Origin: Acidobacteriota bacterium
GTDB taxonomy: Bacteria; Acidobacteriota; JAAYUB01
Direction: 5' to 3'
Length of the DNA stretch: 64,000 nt
Assembly (NCBI GenBank): GCA_029565065.1
Contig: JAKQOW010000017.1
Span: 161,516-225,515, forward strand
In this document: positions 1 through 8,858 of the stretch, in pieces
Layout of the letters: each line of letters begins with the position of its first letter
Position numbering within the stretch: position 1 is the stretch's first letter
The notes under the pieces: model-generated
Databases searched by the model: none
Told to the model about the DNA's origin: nothing
The model's input: only the letters and a program-made list of their open reading frames with translations
Position numbers and translations under genes: made by a program

Positions 1-3000
1 AGGGTCCGAGCCCCATGTAGCGGAAGCCGGTGCTGAAGTACTCGCCGTCGGACCCGGTGCGCTCGTTACACAGCAGCACCACCCGGCCCAGGTAAGCGGT
101 GCGGTGGTACGGTTCCGGCATGCCGTAGCGGGCCTGGTCGTACTCGAAGATCACCCGGCGCAGGCGCTCCAGGATCATGCCGGAGGTGATGCCGCCGCCG
201 TTGTAGCGCACGTCGAGCACCAGGCCGTCCTTGTCCAGGTTGGCGTAGAAGTGCTTGGCGAACTCGGCCATGCCGTAGTTGCCCATGTTGGGCACATGGA
301 TGTAGGCCAGGTTCTCGCCGCCGTGCCGCCGGACATAGTCCCGATTGCGGGTCACCCAATCGTAGTAACGGGCCTGATACTCGGTGGCCATCGCCTTGAC
401 GCGGATCTGGCGCGCGCCGTCGGCGGCGGGCTTGTCGTTGACCTGGAGGAGCACCGGCTGGCCGCCCAGCCCGACGAGCCGGGCGTTCGGGTCCTGGTCC
501 GGCGACAGGGGCTGGCCGTTGACGGTGAGGAGGTAGTCGCCCGTTTTCACCTTGAGCCCGGGCGCGAGCAGCGGCGAGCGCGCCGCGTCGCCGAAGCCGT
601 CGCCTTCGAACAGCCGGGCGATCCGGTACGCCTTCCCGGTGGCGTCCCACTCAAGTTCCGCTCCCAGCGCGCCGATGCCGGGCGCGGGCGGGGCGCTGCG
701 GCGGCTGTAGCCGCCCCGCACGTATTCGTGGGAGACGTTGAGCTCCGCCTGCATGTCGCCGATGATCTCGTTGAGCTCGTCGCGGCAGCCCACCGCCGGC
801 AGCAGCGCCTCGTACTTGCGGCGCATCGCTTCCCAGTCCCGGCCGTGCATGGCGGGGTCGTAGAAGGTGTCGCGGTGCACCCGCCACGCCTCCAGGAAGA
901 TCTGCCGCCATTCCAGTTCGGGATTCACCTCGAAACTCCAGGCGGCGGTGTTCACCTTGGGGGCGTCGGGTTTGACGGGGGTGCCGGCGTCCACGATCTG
1001 GAAGCCGGCCCGGGTGCGGAGCGCCACCTTCTTCCGGTCGAACGACAAGTCGTACCCCATGACACCCGCGGCCATTTCAGTGACCTTCCTGGTCTTGAAG
1101 TCGTACACCTTCAGCTTGAAAGCCGGTCGGGACGGCTCCCCGGTCGCGTCACCCTCGTCCTCTTCGGTGGCCAGGTAGAGGAGTTTGCCGGCGATGGATT
1201 GGAGGCCGGTGTAGCGCCCGGCGGGCACCGGCACCTCCAGGATCCGCCCGGTGATCCCCTCCAGGTCCACCTTCATGTCGGGGAGCTTCGGCGGCCAGGC
1301 GGGCTTGTCGGCCGAGGGCTTGTCGCCGGCGGGCTTGTCGCCGGCCGGTTTGTCCCCGGCCGCGGCCTCGGGTTTGGCCCCATCGGGCGGCGCGGCGTTG
1401 TCCTTCTTCTCCTCGCCGGCACCGCTTGGCTCTTCGTCGCTTTCCACCGGGAGCGGAGACTGCGTGTCGGCGGCCAGCGTGATGACGTAGATCTTGGTGG
1501 TCCGGTCCTGGTTCATCTGAAAGTCGAAGGAATCCCACTGCGGGGTGACGCTCCGCTCGGTGAGAAAGAAGAGGTACTTCCCCTCGGCGTCGAACACGGG
1601 CCCGTGGTCGCGCGTGGGCGCGTGCGTGAGCCGCGTGGCCTGCTTGCTCTCCAGATTGTAGAAATAGAGCGAGCGGACGAAATGGTTCTCCGGCCGCATG
1701 TACGCGAGCCACTTGCCGTCGGGGGAGAACCGGAAGTCGCCGACGCCGCCGTACTCGCCGCGGGCGACCTCGCTCACGGCGCGACTCGCCACGTCCACGA
1801 CGTGGAGGGCCAGCGAATTGTCGTAGAACGCCAGCCGCTTACTGTCGGGCGACCAGACGGGGCCGGCCAGGCGCCGTTGCTCGATCCGGGTGAGCTGGAC
1901 CGGTTCGCCGCCGCCGGCCGCCGGGGCGAGCCAAAGGTTCTCCTCGCCGCTGCGGTCGGAGACGAAGGCGATCCACTTGCCGTCCGGGGACCAAACCGGC
2001 TCCTTCGAGCGGGCGCCGGCCAGCGGCGCCACGGCGCGGATCTCGCCGCTCTCCGCCGGCAGGGTGAAGAGCTGGCCGCGGCTTTCCGCCACCAGGCGCT
2101 TGCCGGTGGGCCCGACGCCGAACGCGCCTGGCGCGCCGGCCACGCGGACCGGCCGGGCATGGATGCGGTCGGACGCCAGGGCCAGCTTCAGCGGCTGCGC
2201 CCGGCCGGCGGCGATGTCGTAGACCCACAGGCCGTCGCCGTGCTGGTAGACGATCCGCAGGCCGTCGCCCGCGGGCGACTTGACGTCGTAGTCCGCGTGG
2301 TCCGTCACCCGGGCCGCCTCGCCGCTGCGCGCGTCCCAGCGCCACAGGTTGGCCGGCCCGTCCTTCTCCGAGACGTAGAACACCGCCTCGCCCGCCCACA
2401 CCGGGTACTGCTCGTTGATGGAGTCGTCGTGGATCCGCCGGAAGGTCTTCGCCTTCAGGTCGGCGATCCAGATATGGTTGGCCATGCCGCCGCGGTACCG
2501 CTTCCAGTTGTGGCGCTCCAGGGCCATGGTGCAGTAGGCGAGCCGGTTGCCGTCGGGAGCGAACGACCCCTGCGTCGCCTTTTCCATGGGCAACGCCTCG
2601 GGTAGACCGCCGGCGGCCGGTACGAGATAGAGACGGGCGCCCACCATGGGGACGCTGCGGCGGGAGCGGAACAGGATGCGCGCGCCGTCGGGGGTCCAGT
2701 CCACCACCTCGGCACCGGCGGGATCGTAAGTGAGCCGGCGGGGCGCGCCGCCGGCGGCGGGCATGACGTAGACGTCCTGGCCGCCGTCATAGCCGGCGGT
2801 GAAGGCGATCCACGCGCCGTCCGGCGAGAAGCGCGGTCCGTACTCGTCCGCCTCGTGGAGGGTGAGCCGCTCGGCGGTGCCGGTGGCGATGGAGCCGAGC
2901 CACAGGTCCCCCTCGGCGCTGAAAGCCACCCGGTCGCCGTGGATGTCCGGCGTGCGGACCATCCGCGGCGGCGTGATCTGGGCTGAGGCCACGACGGCCA

Positions 3001-3052
3001 GCGCCAGCCAGACGAGCGTCACGATTCCGGCGGTCACGCGGTTCTGTTTCAT
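1..3052 (-). CDS. Secreted tricorn-like serine protease (S41 family), C-terminus cut by window edge
   Basis: The frame opens at an ATG at 3052 and is still open at base 1, so 1017 codons are seen and the end is missing. Residues 1-25 are a signal peptide (basic start, hydrophobic run, VASAQ). Residues about 30-690 hold repeated FSPDG-type blades of two TolB/tricorn-like beta-propellers, interrupted near residues 560-585 by a repeated AGDKP linker. The protease core follows: NVSHEYV gives S774-H775, matching the tricorn catalytic Ser-His; a PDZ-like segment follows; GSDGE gives S1001-D1002, matching the tricorn nucleophile. The last catalytic acid expected about 58 residues later lies outside the window. 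By family it degrades peptides; a periplasmic or secreted role is inferred from the signal peptide. It is divergent from the next gene. Confidence 0.9.
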   Translation of the reverse strand, partial: MKQNRVTAGIVTLVWLALAVVASAQITPPRMVRTPDIHGDRVAFSAEGDLWLGSIATGTAERLTLHEADEYGPRFSPDGAWIAFTAGYDGGQDVYVMPAAGGAPRRLTYDPAGAEVVDWTPDGARILFRSRRSVPMVGARLYLVPAAGGLPEALPMEKATQGSFAPDGNRLAYCTMALERHNWKRYRGGMANHIWIADLKAKTFRRIHDDSINEQYPVWAGEAVFYVSEKDGPANLWRWDARSGEAARVTDHADYDVKSPAGDGLRIVYQHGDGLWVYDIAAGRAQPLKLALASDRIHARPVRVAGAPGAFGVGPTGKRLVAESRGQLFTLPAESGEIRAVAPLAGARSKEPVWSPDGKWIAFVSDRSGEENLWLAPAAGGGEPVQLTRIEQRRLAGPVWSPDSKRLAFYDNSLALHVVDVASRAVSEVARGEYGGVGDFRFSPDGKWLAYMRPENHFVRSLYFYNLESKQATRLTHAPTRDHGPVFDAEGKYLFFLTERSVTPQWDSFDFQMNQDRTTKIYVITLAADTQSPLPVESDEEPSGAGEEKKDNAAPPDGAKPEAAAGDKPAGDKPAGDKPSADKPAWPPKLPDMKVDLEGITGRILEVPVPAGRYTGLQSIAGKLLYLATEEDEGDATGEPSRPAFKLKVYDFKTRKVTEMAAGVMGYDLSFDRKKVALRTRAGFQIVDAGTPVKPDAPKVNTAAWSFEVNPELEWRQIFLEAWRVHRDTFYDPAMHGRDWEAMRRKYEALLPAVGCRDELNEIIGDMQAELNVSHEYVRGGYSRRSAPPAPGIGALGAELEWDATGKAYRIARLFEGDGFGDAARSPLLAPGLKVKTGDYLLTVNGQPLSPDQDPNARLVGLGGQPVLLQVNDKPAADGARQIRVKAMATEYQARYYDWVTRNRDYVRRHGGENLAYIHVPNMGNYGMAEFAKHFYANLDKDGLVLDVRYNGGGITSGMILERLRRVIFEYDQARYGMPEPYHRTAYLGRVVLLCNERTGSDGEYFSTGFRYMGLGP

Positions 3053-3189
3053 GTATGCACCCCGATTGCGGTATTGGCTGACAATCGCCTGAAGATACAC
3101 CCGCCTCCGGCGGATTTCAACGGCTCCGGTGACGTCCGGCGCAACTCCGGGGCGAACAGGACCGCCGGCCGCGACGCGCCGAAAAAGCG

Positions 3190-3218
3190 TTGGCGCCGGC
3201 GGCGTCTTGCGCTATCAT
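3190..3218 (+). promoter_or_regulatory. Candidate sigma-70 promoter upstream of the saccharopine-dehydrogenase-like gene
   Basis: TTGGCG at 3190-3195, a 17-base spacer and TATCAT at 3213-3218. It would leave a leader of about 225 bases before the ATG at 3448. The intergenic stretch 3053-3447 (395 bases) holds nothing else I can name; short open frames across it look like shadows. Confidence 0.4.
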
Positions 3219-3447
3219 GGCGCCATGCTTCGGATGCGCCACGCCACCTACAGCGAACGACCCACCGGCCTTGCGGCCACGATCTGTTTCGTCAACCGCT
3301 TCAGCGGCCTGCGGTAGCTTTCCATCCGCTTCTCGCGACTTTCGGCCCGGTGGGCCTGTCTTGCAGGACGGGTCCGTCGCGCGGCCGACGGCGCGGGGCG
3401 CATGACCGGGGCATGATGAACCGACACGATTCCACAGAGGAGCAATC

Positions 3448-4587
3448 ATGAAAATCATCGTACTCGGCGCCGGACTGGTGGGGCGGCCCATGGCGGGCGA
3501 CCTCGCCGCCGACCCTGATTTCGAAGTCACCGTCGCTGACATCAACGCGGACGCCCTGGCCCAGACTGCGGCCCGCTGGCCCGTGCGCACCGTCCAGGCC
3601 GACCTGCGCGATGCGGCGCGGGTCCAGGAGCTGGTCAAGGCCGGCGACCTGGTGGTGAGTGCCGTCCCCGGCTTCATGGGCTACGCCACCCTGCAGGCGG
3701 TCATCGAGGCGAAGCGGCCGGTGGTGGACATCGCCTTCTTTCCCGAGGATCCCTTCGGCCTGGATGCGCTCGCCCAGAGCCAGGGGGTGACCGCCGTGGT
3801 GGACTGCGGCGTCGCGCCCGGCATGAGCAACCTGCTGGTGGGGCACGCGGCGCGGCAGCTGGAGGCGGTGGAGCGCGTCCTGGTGTACGTCGGCGGCCTG
3901 CCCGAGGTGCGGGAGTGGCCCTATGACTACAAGGCCGTGTTCTCGCCCATCGACGTGATCGAGGAGTACGTCCGCCCCGCCCGCTACGTGGAGAACGGTC
4001 AGCTCGTGGTGCGGCCGGCGCTCTCCGACCCGGAGTTCGTCAACTTTCCCGGCGTGGGCACCCTCGAGGCGTTCAACACCGACGGTCTGCGGACGCTGGC
4101 AACCACGATCGACGCGCCCAACATGAAGGAGAAGACCCTCCGTTACCCGGGACACATCACCAAGATGGCCCTGCTGCGCGAGACGGGCTTTTTCGGCACC
4201 GAGCCGGTGGATGTCGGCGGCGTGAAGATCCGTCCCGTGGACTTCACCGCCAAGATCCTCTTCCCCCTGTGGCACCTCAACGAGGGCGACACCGACCTCA
4301 CCGTGATGCGCATTCTGGTGGAGGGACGCGAGGCGGGGCGCCGGGTCCGCTACACCTGGGACCTGCTGGACCGCTTCGATGCGGCAACGAAGGTGCACTC
4401 CATGGCCCGCACCACCGGCTACACCGCCACCGCCGCAGCCCGGCTGCTGGCCGGCGGGATGTACCGGCGCGGCGGAATCGTGCCGCCGGAGTACATCGGC
4501 CGGGAGCCCGACTGCGTCGCCTTCATGCTGGCGGAGCTGGCGCGCCGCGGCGTGATCTACCGCCACACGGTGGAGGCGATCGGCTGA
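3448..4587 (+). CDS. Saccharopine dehydrogenase-like NAD(P)-dependent oxidoreductase
   Basis: The 379-residue protein begins with a Rossmann nucleotide-binding motif (GAGLVGRPMAGDLA, residues 8-21), followed by the acidic residue of the second strand in VADINAD. This is the N-terminal fold of the saccharopine dehydrogenase / carboxynorspermidine dehydrogenase family. The middle carries VDCGVAPGMSNLL, a segment typical of that family, and the C-terminal half matches its catalytic domain (TLRYPGHITKMALL). Substrate cannot be set from sequence: lysine degradation, a lysine-1-like reaction or polyamine synthesis are all possible. A GAGG ribosome site lies just before the ATG. It stands alone; no lysine or polyamine gene is adjacent. 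Confidence 0.85.
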   Translation: MKIIVLGAGLVGRPMAGDLAADPDFEVTVADINADALAQTAARWPVRTVQADLRDAARVQELVKAGDLVVSAVPGFMGYATLQAVIEAKRPVVDIAFFPEDPFGLDALAQSQGVTAVVDCGVAPGMSNLLVGHAARQLEAVERVLVYVGGLPEVREWPYDYKAVFSPIDVIEEYVRPARYVENGQLVVRPALSDPEFVNFPGVGTLEAFNTDGLRTLATTIDAPNMKEKTLRYPGHITKMALLRETGFFGTEPVDVGGVKIRPVDFTAKILFPLWHLNEGDTDLTVMRILVEGREAGRRVRYTWDLLDRFDAATKVHSMARTTGYTATAAARLLAGGMYRRGGIVPPEYIGREPDCVAFMLAELARRGVIYRHTVEAIG

Positions 4588-4597
4588 GATTTTCCCT

Positions 4598-4653
4598 TCG
4601 TGCTCGTAATCGTACTCGTGATCGTACTCGTGATCGTACTCGTGCTCGTAATC
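4598..4653. repeat. Degenerate hexamer array GA(T/G)NAC, locus 1
   Basis: Read on the minus strand this is about nine head-to-tail six-base units of the form GATTAC, GAGCAC, GAGTAC, GATCAC. The same unit recurs at 29914-29953, 30130-30192 and 62461-62520. It follows immediately after a stop codon and lies between convergent genes. A translated reading gives alternating Asp/Glu and Tyr/His, which I regard as incidental. Confidence 0.85.
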
Positions 4654-4820
4654 GGGGCTCGCGGTTCGGGGCTCAGGGTTTGTCTTCATTCCCGTCGTTC
4701 ATGCTCGTAATTCCCAACCCGGCGGAGGAGGCACTGCGAGCGGGAGCGGGGGGCGGAAAGGGGCCCTCGTGGCGTCTCAGCCCGGGCGCCGCACCGCTTC
4801 GTCGGCGTGCGTATAAAGCA

Positions 4821-4854
4821 AACGAGCTTCGGGACCGGAGTCCCGAAGCTCGTT
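4821..4854 (-). terminator. Hairpin terminator, mainly for the leftward gene ending at 4883
   Basis: A perfect 15-base-pair stem (AACGAGCTTCGGGAC and its complement) with a four-base loop. On the minus strand the stem runs into TTTGCTTTATAC, an imperfect U-tract. It could also stop rightward transcripts, since the genes on either side converge here. Confidence 0.6.
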
Positions 4855-4882
4855 CACCCATGATGCGTTCAGACACGATGGG

Positions 4883-5896
4883 TCAGGGGATCTGGACGCA
4901 GCGGATCTCCGACAGGGCCTTGACCCCGCGGTCCACGAAGAAGTCGGGTCCCGCGAACAGCGGGAACCGGCCGCCCTTGGCGTCCACGCCGAGATCCCGG
5001 ATCAGGAACTCGGCCCGGTCGCTGCGGTTGAACAGCTCGCTGTACGAGACAGTGCAGCGGTAGCCGTCGGCCGCGGCGAACACCAGGTAGCCGGCGCGCA
5101 GGCGTTCGGGCGTCGGCGGGAAGGCGGCCAGCAGGACGTCCTTGGCCGACTGGCCGCGGATCTCGCTCATGCCGTGGAAGCCCATCCCATGTCCATAAGA
5201 CACCGTTGGAAACGCGCGCTCGCCGGCCGCGGCGGACAGGCTCTCCAGCCGGCCCTTCTCCTGGCCGTCCGCCACGAGGCGGATGGCGGGGCTGTACAGC
5301 GGCTTCAGGTCACGGTTCACCGCGAAGCTGTGGGGGCAGGTGAGCACGGTGATCTTGACGGGCTGACCGATCTGCCGCGCGCACACCATGTCGTCGGCGC
5401 AGACCAGGCGCGTGTCCGTCGGAACCGGCCAGCGGTCGTCGGCGTGCGACGGGATGACCGGCGACACCCGCACGGCGATGAGGCTGCGGTGTTGAACGTT
5501 GGTGTAAAAGATCTCGCCCCAGCTCAGGACCGCTTTCTCGCCCGCGGCATTCTCCACCACCACCAGCAGGTCGATCATGGGCCGGAACTCGGCTTCGTTT
5601 TTCTTGACCACCGTAACGTCGCGCAGGATATCGAACAGCGAGTAGCCGTCGTAGCGGTAGGCGCCCACGAACTCCCGCTGGCCGTCCTTCAGAACGGCCT
5701 CGCGCACCGTCACCGAGCGCACGGGCAGGCGGGACACGTCCACGGGGCCGGGCGTCGCCACGTCGCCGGCGATGACGAGGTCAGGTCCGGCCAGGGTGGT
5801 GGCCGCGGCATCGTCGAAGTAGTCGTTGTTCTCGCCTGCCGGTGTCCAACCGGCCATGAGCGCGAACAGGCTCAGCAGCATCAGGATGTTTCGCAT
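4883..5896 (-). CDS. Secreted protein with sulfite-oxidase/molybdopterin-binding-like fold
   Basis: The 337-residue product starts with a signal peptide (MRNILMLLSLFALMAGW). The motif DLVIAGDVATPGPVDV followed by a tyrosine-rich stretch ending in YSLFDIL resembles the oxidoreductase molybdopterin-binding domain family, in which related domains also occur without cofactor. A second similar block appears around residues 245-330 (SAKDVLLAAFP, YRCTVSYSELF, DFFVDRGVKAL), suggesting an internal repeat. I do not see a clear conserved Cys ligand context, so enzymatic activity is uncertain. A GGGGAGAG ribosome site precedes the ATG. No molybdenum cofactor or partner cytochrome gene is adjacent. Confidence 0.55.
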   Translation of the reverse strand: MRNILMLLSLFALMAGWTPAGENNDYFDDAAATTLAGPDLVIAGDVATPGPVDVSRLPVRSVTVREAVLKDGQREFVGAYRYDGYSLFDILRDVTVVKKNEAEFRPMIDLLVVVENAAGEKAVLSWGEIFYTNVQHRSLIAVRVSPVIPSHADDRWPVPTDTRLVCADDMVCARQIGQPVKITVLTCPHSFAVNRDLKPLYSPAIRLVADGQEKGRLESLSAAAGERAFPTVSYGHGMGFHGMSEIRGQSAKDVLLAAFPPTPERLRAGYLVFAAADGYRCTVSYSELFNRSDRAEFLIRDLGVDAKGGRFPLFAGPDFFVDRGVKALSEIRCVQIP

Positions 5897-5968
5897 GGTA
5901 TCTCTCCCCAGAAGTGGATTGTCGGTTTCTCCATCTGGACGGACGGGCCGCGCCGGGATCGATCCGGT

Positions 5969-6583
5969 TCACGCGTCCGATCGCAACCACTCCGCCAGCT
6001 TTGCTTGCAGCGCCGCCAGGGCGCGGCCGCGGTGGCTCAAGGCGTTCTTCTCCGCCGGCGGCAGCTCGGCGAAGGTGCGCCCGGTCTCCGTCACCAGGAA
6101 CACAGGGTCGTAGCCGAAGCCGCCTGTCCCCCGCGGGGCCTCGAGGATCCGGCCCTCGCAGCTCCCCTCGGCGGCCACCACCTCCCGCCCATCCGCCACC
6201 AGCGACACGGCGCAGCGGAAACGGGCGGTGCGGCGCTCGGGCGGCACGCCGGCCAGCTCCGCCAGCAGCTTGTCAATGCGCTGGGCGTCGGTGGCCCCGG
6301 GGCCGGCGTAGCGGGCGGAGCGCACGCCCGGCGCGCCGCCGAGGGCGTCCACCTCCAGCCCGGAATCGTCGCCCAGCGTGGGCCAACCGGTGATCCGGCT
6401 GTAGAACGCCGCCTTGGCGCGGGCGCCCGCGGCAAAGGAAGCATCTCCTTCCTCGAACAGCGGCACCCATGGCACCGCTTCCAGGCCGGCGACCCGCACG
6501 CCCAGGTCGCCGAGGATCTCGGCGATCTCCCGGGCCTTGCCGGGATTGGTGGTGGCCACGAGCAGATGGTCGATCGGCGGCAT
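5969..6583 (-). CDS. rdgB: XTP/dITP diphosphatase (RdgB/HAM1 family)
   Basis: The 204-residue enzyme hydrolyses non-canonical purine triphosphates (XTP, ITP, dITP) to the monophosphate, keeping them out of nucleic acids. The family signatures are complete: TTNPGK near residue 12, GDDSGLEVDALGGAPGV in the middle, and GGFGYDPVF with LSHRGRAL near the end. The start at 6583 is chosen because GGAG lies six bases upstream; a longer frame only extends into rph. It is the last gene of the amidase-gerM-murI-rph-rdgB operon, where rph and rdgB side by side is a widespread arrangement. Confidence 0.95.
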   Translation of the reverse strand: MPPIDHLLVATTNPGKAREIAEILGDLGVRVAGLEAVPWVPLFEEGDASFAAGARAKAAFYSRITGWPTLGDDSGLEVDALGGAPGVRSARYAGPGATDAQRIDKLLAELAGVPPERRTARFRCAVSLVADGREVVAAEGSCEGRILEAPRGTGGFGYDPVFLVTETGRTFAELPPAEKNALSHRGRALAALQAKLAEWLRSDA

Positions 6584-6623
6584 GCGGTTTCTCCGTGGGG
6601 TGGGCGGCAAGCGCCCGTGTTGG

Positions 6624-7376
6624 TCAGCTCCGGTAATGCGGGAGCAGGCGTTCCATGTCCAGCTTGCCGGTTTCCAGCGTCCGGCGCTGCAGCTCGATGA
6701 TCTCCTCGATGCCCATCCGGGCGATCTCCAGCATCTCGTAGAGCTGCTCGTTGGTGAACGGCGTCTTCTCGGCGGTGCCCTGGATCTCCACCAGCCGGCC
6801 GTCGCCTGTGGCGACGACGTTGAGGTCCACGTCGGCGGCGGCATCCTCCACGTATTCCAGGTCCAGCAGCGTGACGCCGCCGACGAGGCCCACGCTGGTG
6901 GCGGCCACATAGTCCTTCAACGGGCTGCCGGCGACGGTCTTGTTCTTCATGAGCCGTTCCACCGCCAGCGCCACCGCGACGAAACCGCCGTTGATGGCGG
7001 TGGTGCGGGTGCCGCCGTCGGCCTGGATGACGTCGCAGTCCACCTGGATGGTGCGCTCGCCCAGCCGCGGCAGGTCCAGGACGGCGCGGAGCGAGCGGCC
7101 GATGAGCCGCTGGATCTCCTGGGTGCGCCCCGAGAGCTGGGCCCGCTCGCGGGGCGTGCGGGACTGCGTGGCGCGGGGCAGCATGGCGTACTCGGCGGTG
7201 AGCCAGCCGGTGCCGCTACCCCGCAAGAACGGCGGGACCTTCTCGTCGATGCTGGCCGTGCAGACCACCCGGGTGGCGCCGCAGGTCACGTACACCGAAC
7301 CTTCCGCGTGACTCAGGAAGTTGGGCTCGAATCGGATGGGCCTCAGCGCGTAGTCACCGCGTCCGCTGCGGGGCAT
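6624..7376 (-). CDS. rph: Ribonuclease PH
   Basis: This 250-residue phosphorolytic exoribonuclease trims the 3' ends of tRNA precursors. Family landmarks are present: MPRSGRG at the N-terminus, [33 protein letters not shown], the phosphate-site region [15 protein letters not shown], and the C-terminal [12 protein letters not shown]. Length is normal for the family. It starts four bases after murI ends and is followed by rdgB, so all belong to one leftward operon. Confidence 0.97.
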   Translation of the reverse strand: MPRSGRGDYALRPIRFEPNFLSHAEGSVYVTCGATRVVCTASIDEKVPPFLRGSGTGWLTAEYAMLPRATQSRTPRERAQLSGRTQEIQRLIGRSLRAVLDLPRLGERTIQVDCDVIQADGGTRTTAINGGFVAVALAVERLMKNKTVAGSPLKDYVAATSVGLVGGVTLLDLEYVEDAAADVDLNVVATGDGRLVEIQGTAEKTPFTNEQLYEMLEIARMGIEEIIELQRRTLETGKLDMERLLPHYRS

Positions 7377-7380
7377 GGCC

Positions 7381-8211
7381 TCAGCCCTCCCGCCGCGGAG
7401 CGACGCCCAGGTCCACCAGGCGGATGTTGTCCAGCTCCCGCGCCAGGAAGATCTCGGCCACGCGCTGGAACCGCGGGATGGAGTCGGTGACGTAGAAATC
7501 GTCCGCGGCGGACCCGCCGGCCTCGGGGCGCCGCTCCAGGCTCAGCGCGGTGAGAAGGCTGCTGATCTCGCCGGCCAGCGCCGCGGCCGAGTCGACCAGT
7601 TGGACGTCCGGCCCCAGGGTGGCGGCGATCACTCCCTTGAGCAGGGGGTAATGGGTGCAGCCCAGAATGAGCGTGTCCACGCCCTGGGCGCGGAGCGGCT
7701 CCAGGTACAGGCGGGCGACTTCCCGCGTCACGGGGTGGTCCAGCCAGCCCTCCTCCACCAGGGGCACGAAGAGCGGGCAAGCACCGGCGTACACCTCGGT
7801 TTGCGGACCCAGCTCCCGCAGCAGATTCTGGTAACTGGCGCTGCCCACCGTGGATTCGGTGGCGATCACGCCCACCCGGGCCTTGCGGGTCAGCGCCAGC
7901 GCCCGGCGGACGCCGCTGGCGATCACGCCGACGATGGGCATGTCAAACCGGTCCACCAGCGCGTCGAGGGCGAATGACGAGGCCGTGTTGCACGCCACCA
8001 CCAGCATCTTCACCCCGAGCGAGACCAGGAATTCGGCGTTCTGGAGCGAGTACTTGACGACCGTCTCGGCGGACTTGCTGCCATAGGGCAGCCGGGCGGT
8101 GTCGCCCAGGTAGATGAACCGCTCGTGCGGCAGCCGCGTCTTGAGTTCCCGATACACCGTCAGGCCGCCGATGCCCGAGTCGAAGATAGCGATGGGCTTG
8201 TTCTGCTTCAT
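7381..8211 (-). CDS. murI: Glutamate racemase
   Basis: The 276-residue cytoplasmic enzyme makes D-glutamate for peptidoglycan. [15 protein letters not shown] at the N-terminus is the family signature, and the two catalytic cysteines are visible as C74 in ACNTAS and C185 in GCTHYPLL. Its ATG overlaps the stop of the GerMN gene as ATGA, indicating coupled translation. The C-terminal extension after about residue 225 is proline/alanine-containing and less conserved. Context with an amidase supports a cell-wall operon. Confidence 0.97.
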   Translation of the reverse strand: MKQNKPIAIFDSGIGGLTVYRELKTRLPHERFIYLGDTARLPYGSKSAETVVKYSLQNAEFLVSLGVKMLVVACNTASSFALDALVDRFDMPIVGVIASGVRRALALTRKARVGVIATESTVGSASYQNLLRELGPQTEVYAGACPLFVPLVEEGWLDHPVTREVARLYLEPLRAQGVDTLILGCTHYPLLKGVIAATLGPDVQLVDSAAALAGEISSLLTALSLERRPEAGGSAADDFYVTDSIPRFQRVAEIFLARELDNIRLVDLGVAPRREG

Positions 8212-8858
8212 TCGAGGTTCTCCTCCTGGATGAGCGCGTCCCGACCCGATGCGCCGACGACGAATTCAGGCGCGGCGCCGAATGACCGGTCCAGGGCCAG
8301 GTGTCCGGACAGGGTGCTGCGCTCAGAGCCGTCCACCAGGATCCGCACGCCGTCGACGCCGGGCACGTTATCCACCACCGAATTGACGATGGAATAGACG
8401 GTGGCCATTTCCCCCAGGACGCCGCCGGGGTGGCGGACGGCGATCTCGCGGGAAAAATCGATTACCGCCAGATTGTTGGCGACGAACACCTGGCGGACGA
8501 TGGTCCCCTTGGGGATGGTGGGTCCGCCGCCCTGGGTCGGGCCGGCGATGAGCGCGTCGAGGATGCGGCGGATGAGATACTCCTTGCGGATGGACTGGGG
8601 GATCGTCCGGACCTCGGGGGTGAGCAGGGCCAGCGTCCCCGCCGACGGCGCCGGCGCGCGGAAGTACAACTTGATCTGCAGCTCGCCCTGGGTGACGTCG
8701 TCCGGGGCGGCGCCCGGCGTCATCGTTTCCGCCGCCGCGTCCGCTTCCTGGCGTTCGGCGGCCTGCTTGGCCAGCTCCGACCGGTAAAGGATCCATACCC
8801 CGGCCAGGGACAGGACCAGCGCCACCGCCAGGGCGATGAGCAGCACCTTCCGTGTCAT
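8208..8858 (-). CDS. GerMN-domain membrane-anchored protein
   Basis: A 216-residue protein with an N-terminal membrane anchor or uncleaved signal (residues 4-25), a short charged linker, then a GerMN domain (about residues 60-195) with KLYFRAP, IPKGTIVRQVFVANNLAVIDFSRE split across the domain, and a C-terminal LVDG turn. In spore formers GerM acts in envelope remodelling; elsewhere the domain is linked to peptidoglycan or lipoprotein functions, and the precise role is unknown. It overlaps both neighbours by four bases (ATGA) and lies between a cell-wall amidase and murI, supporting a wall-related role. Confidence 0.85.
   Translation of the reverse strand: MTRKVLLIALAVALVLSLAGVWILYRSELAKQAAERQEADAAAETMTPGAAPDDVTQGELQIKLYFRAPAPSAGTLALLTPEVRTIPQSIRKEYLIRRILDALIAGPTQGGGPTIPKGTIVRQVFVANNLAVIDFSREIAVRHPGGVLGEMATVYSIVNSVVDNVPGVDGVRILVDGSERSTLSGHLALDRSFGAAPEFVVGASGRDALIQEENLE

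Noticed and set aside
4598..4653. Possible acidic/tyrosine-rich protein tail encoded by the hexamer array
   Set aside because: The reading depends on an antisense frame over the saccharopine-dehydrogenase-like gene, and the same repeat occurs elsewhere in non-coding gaps.
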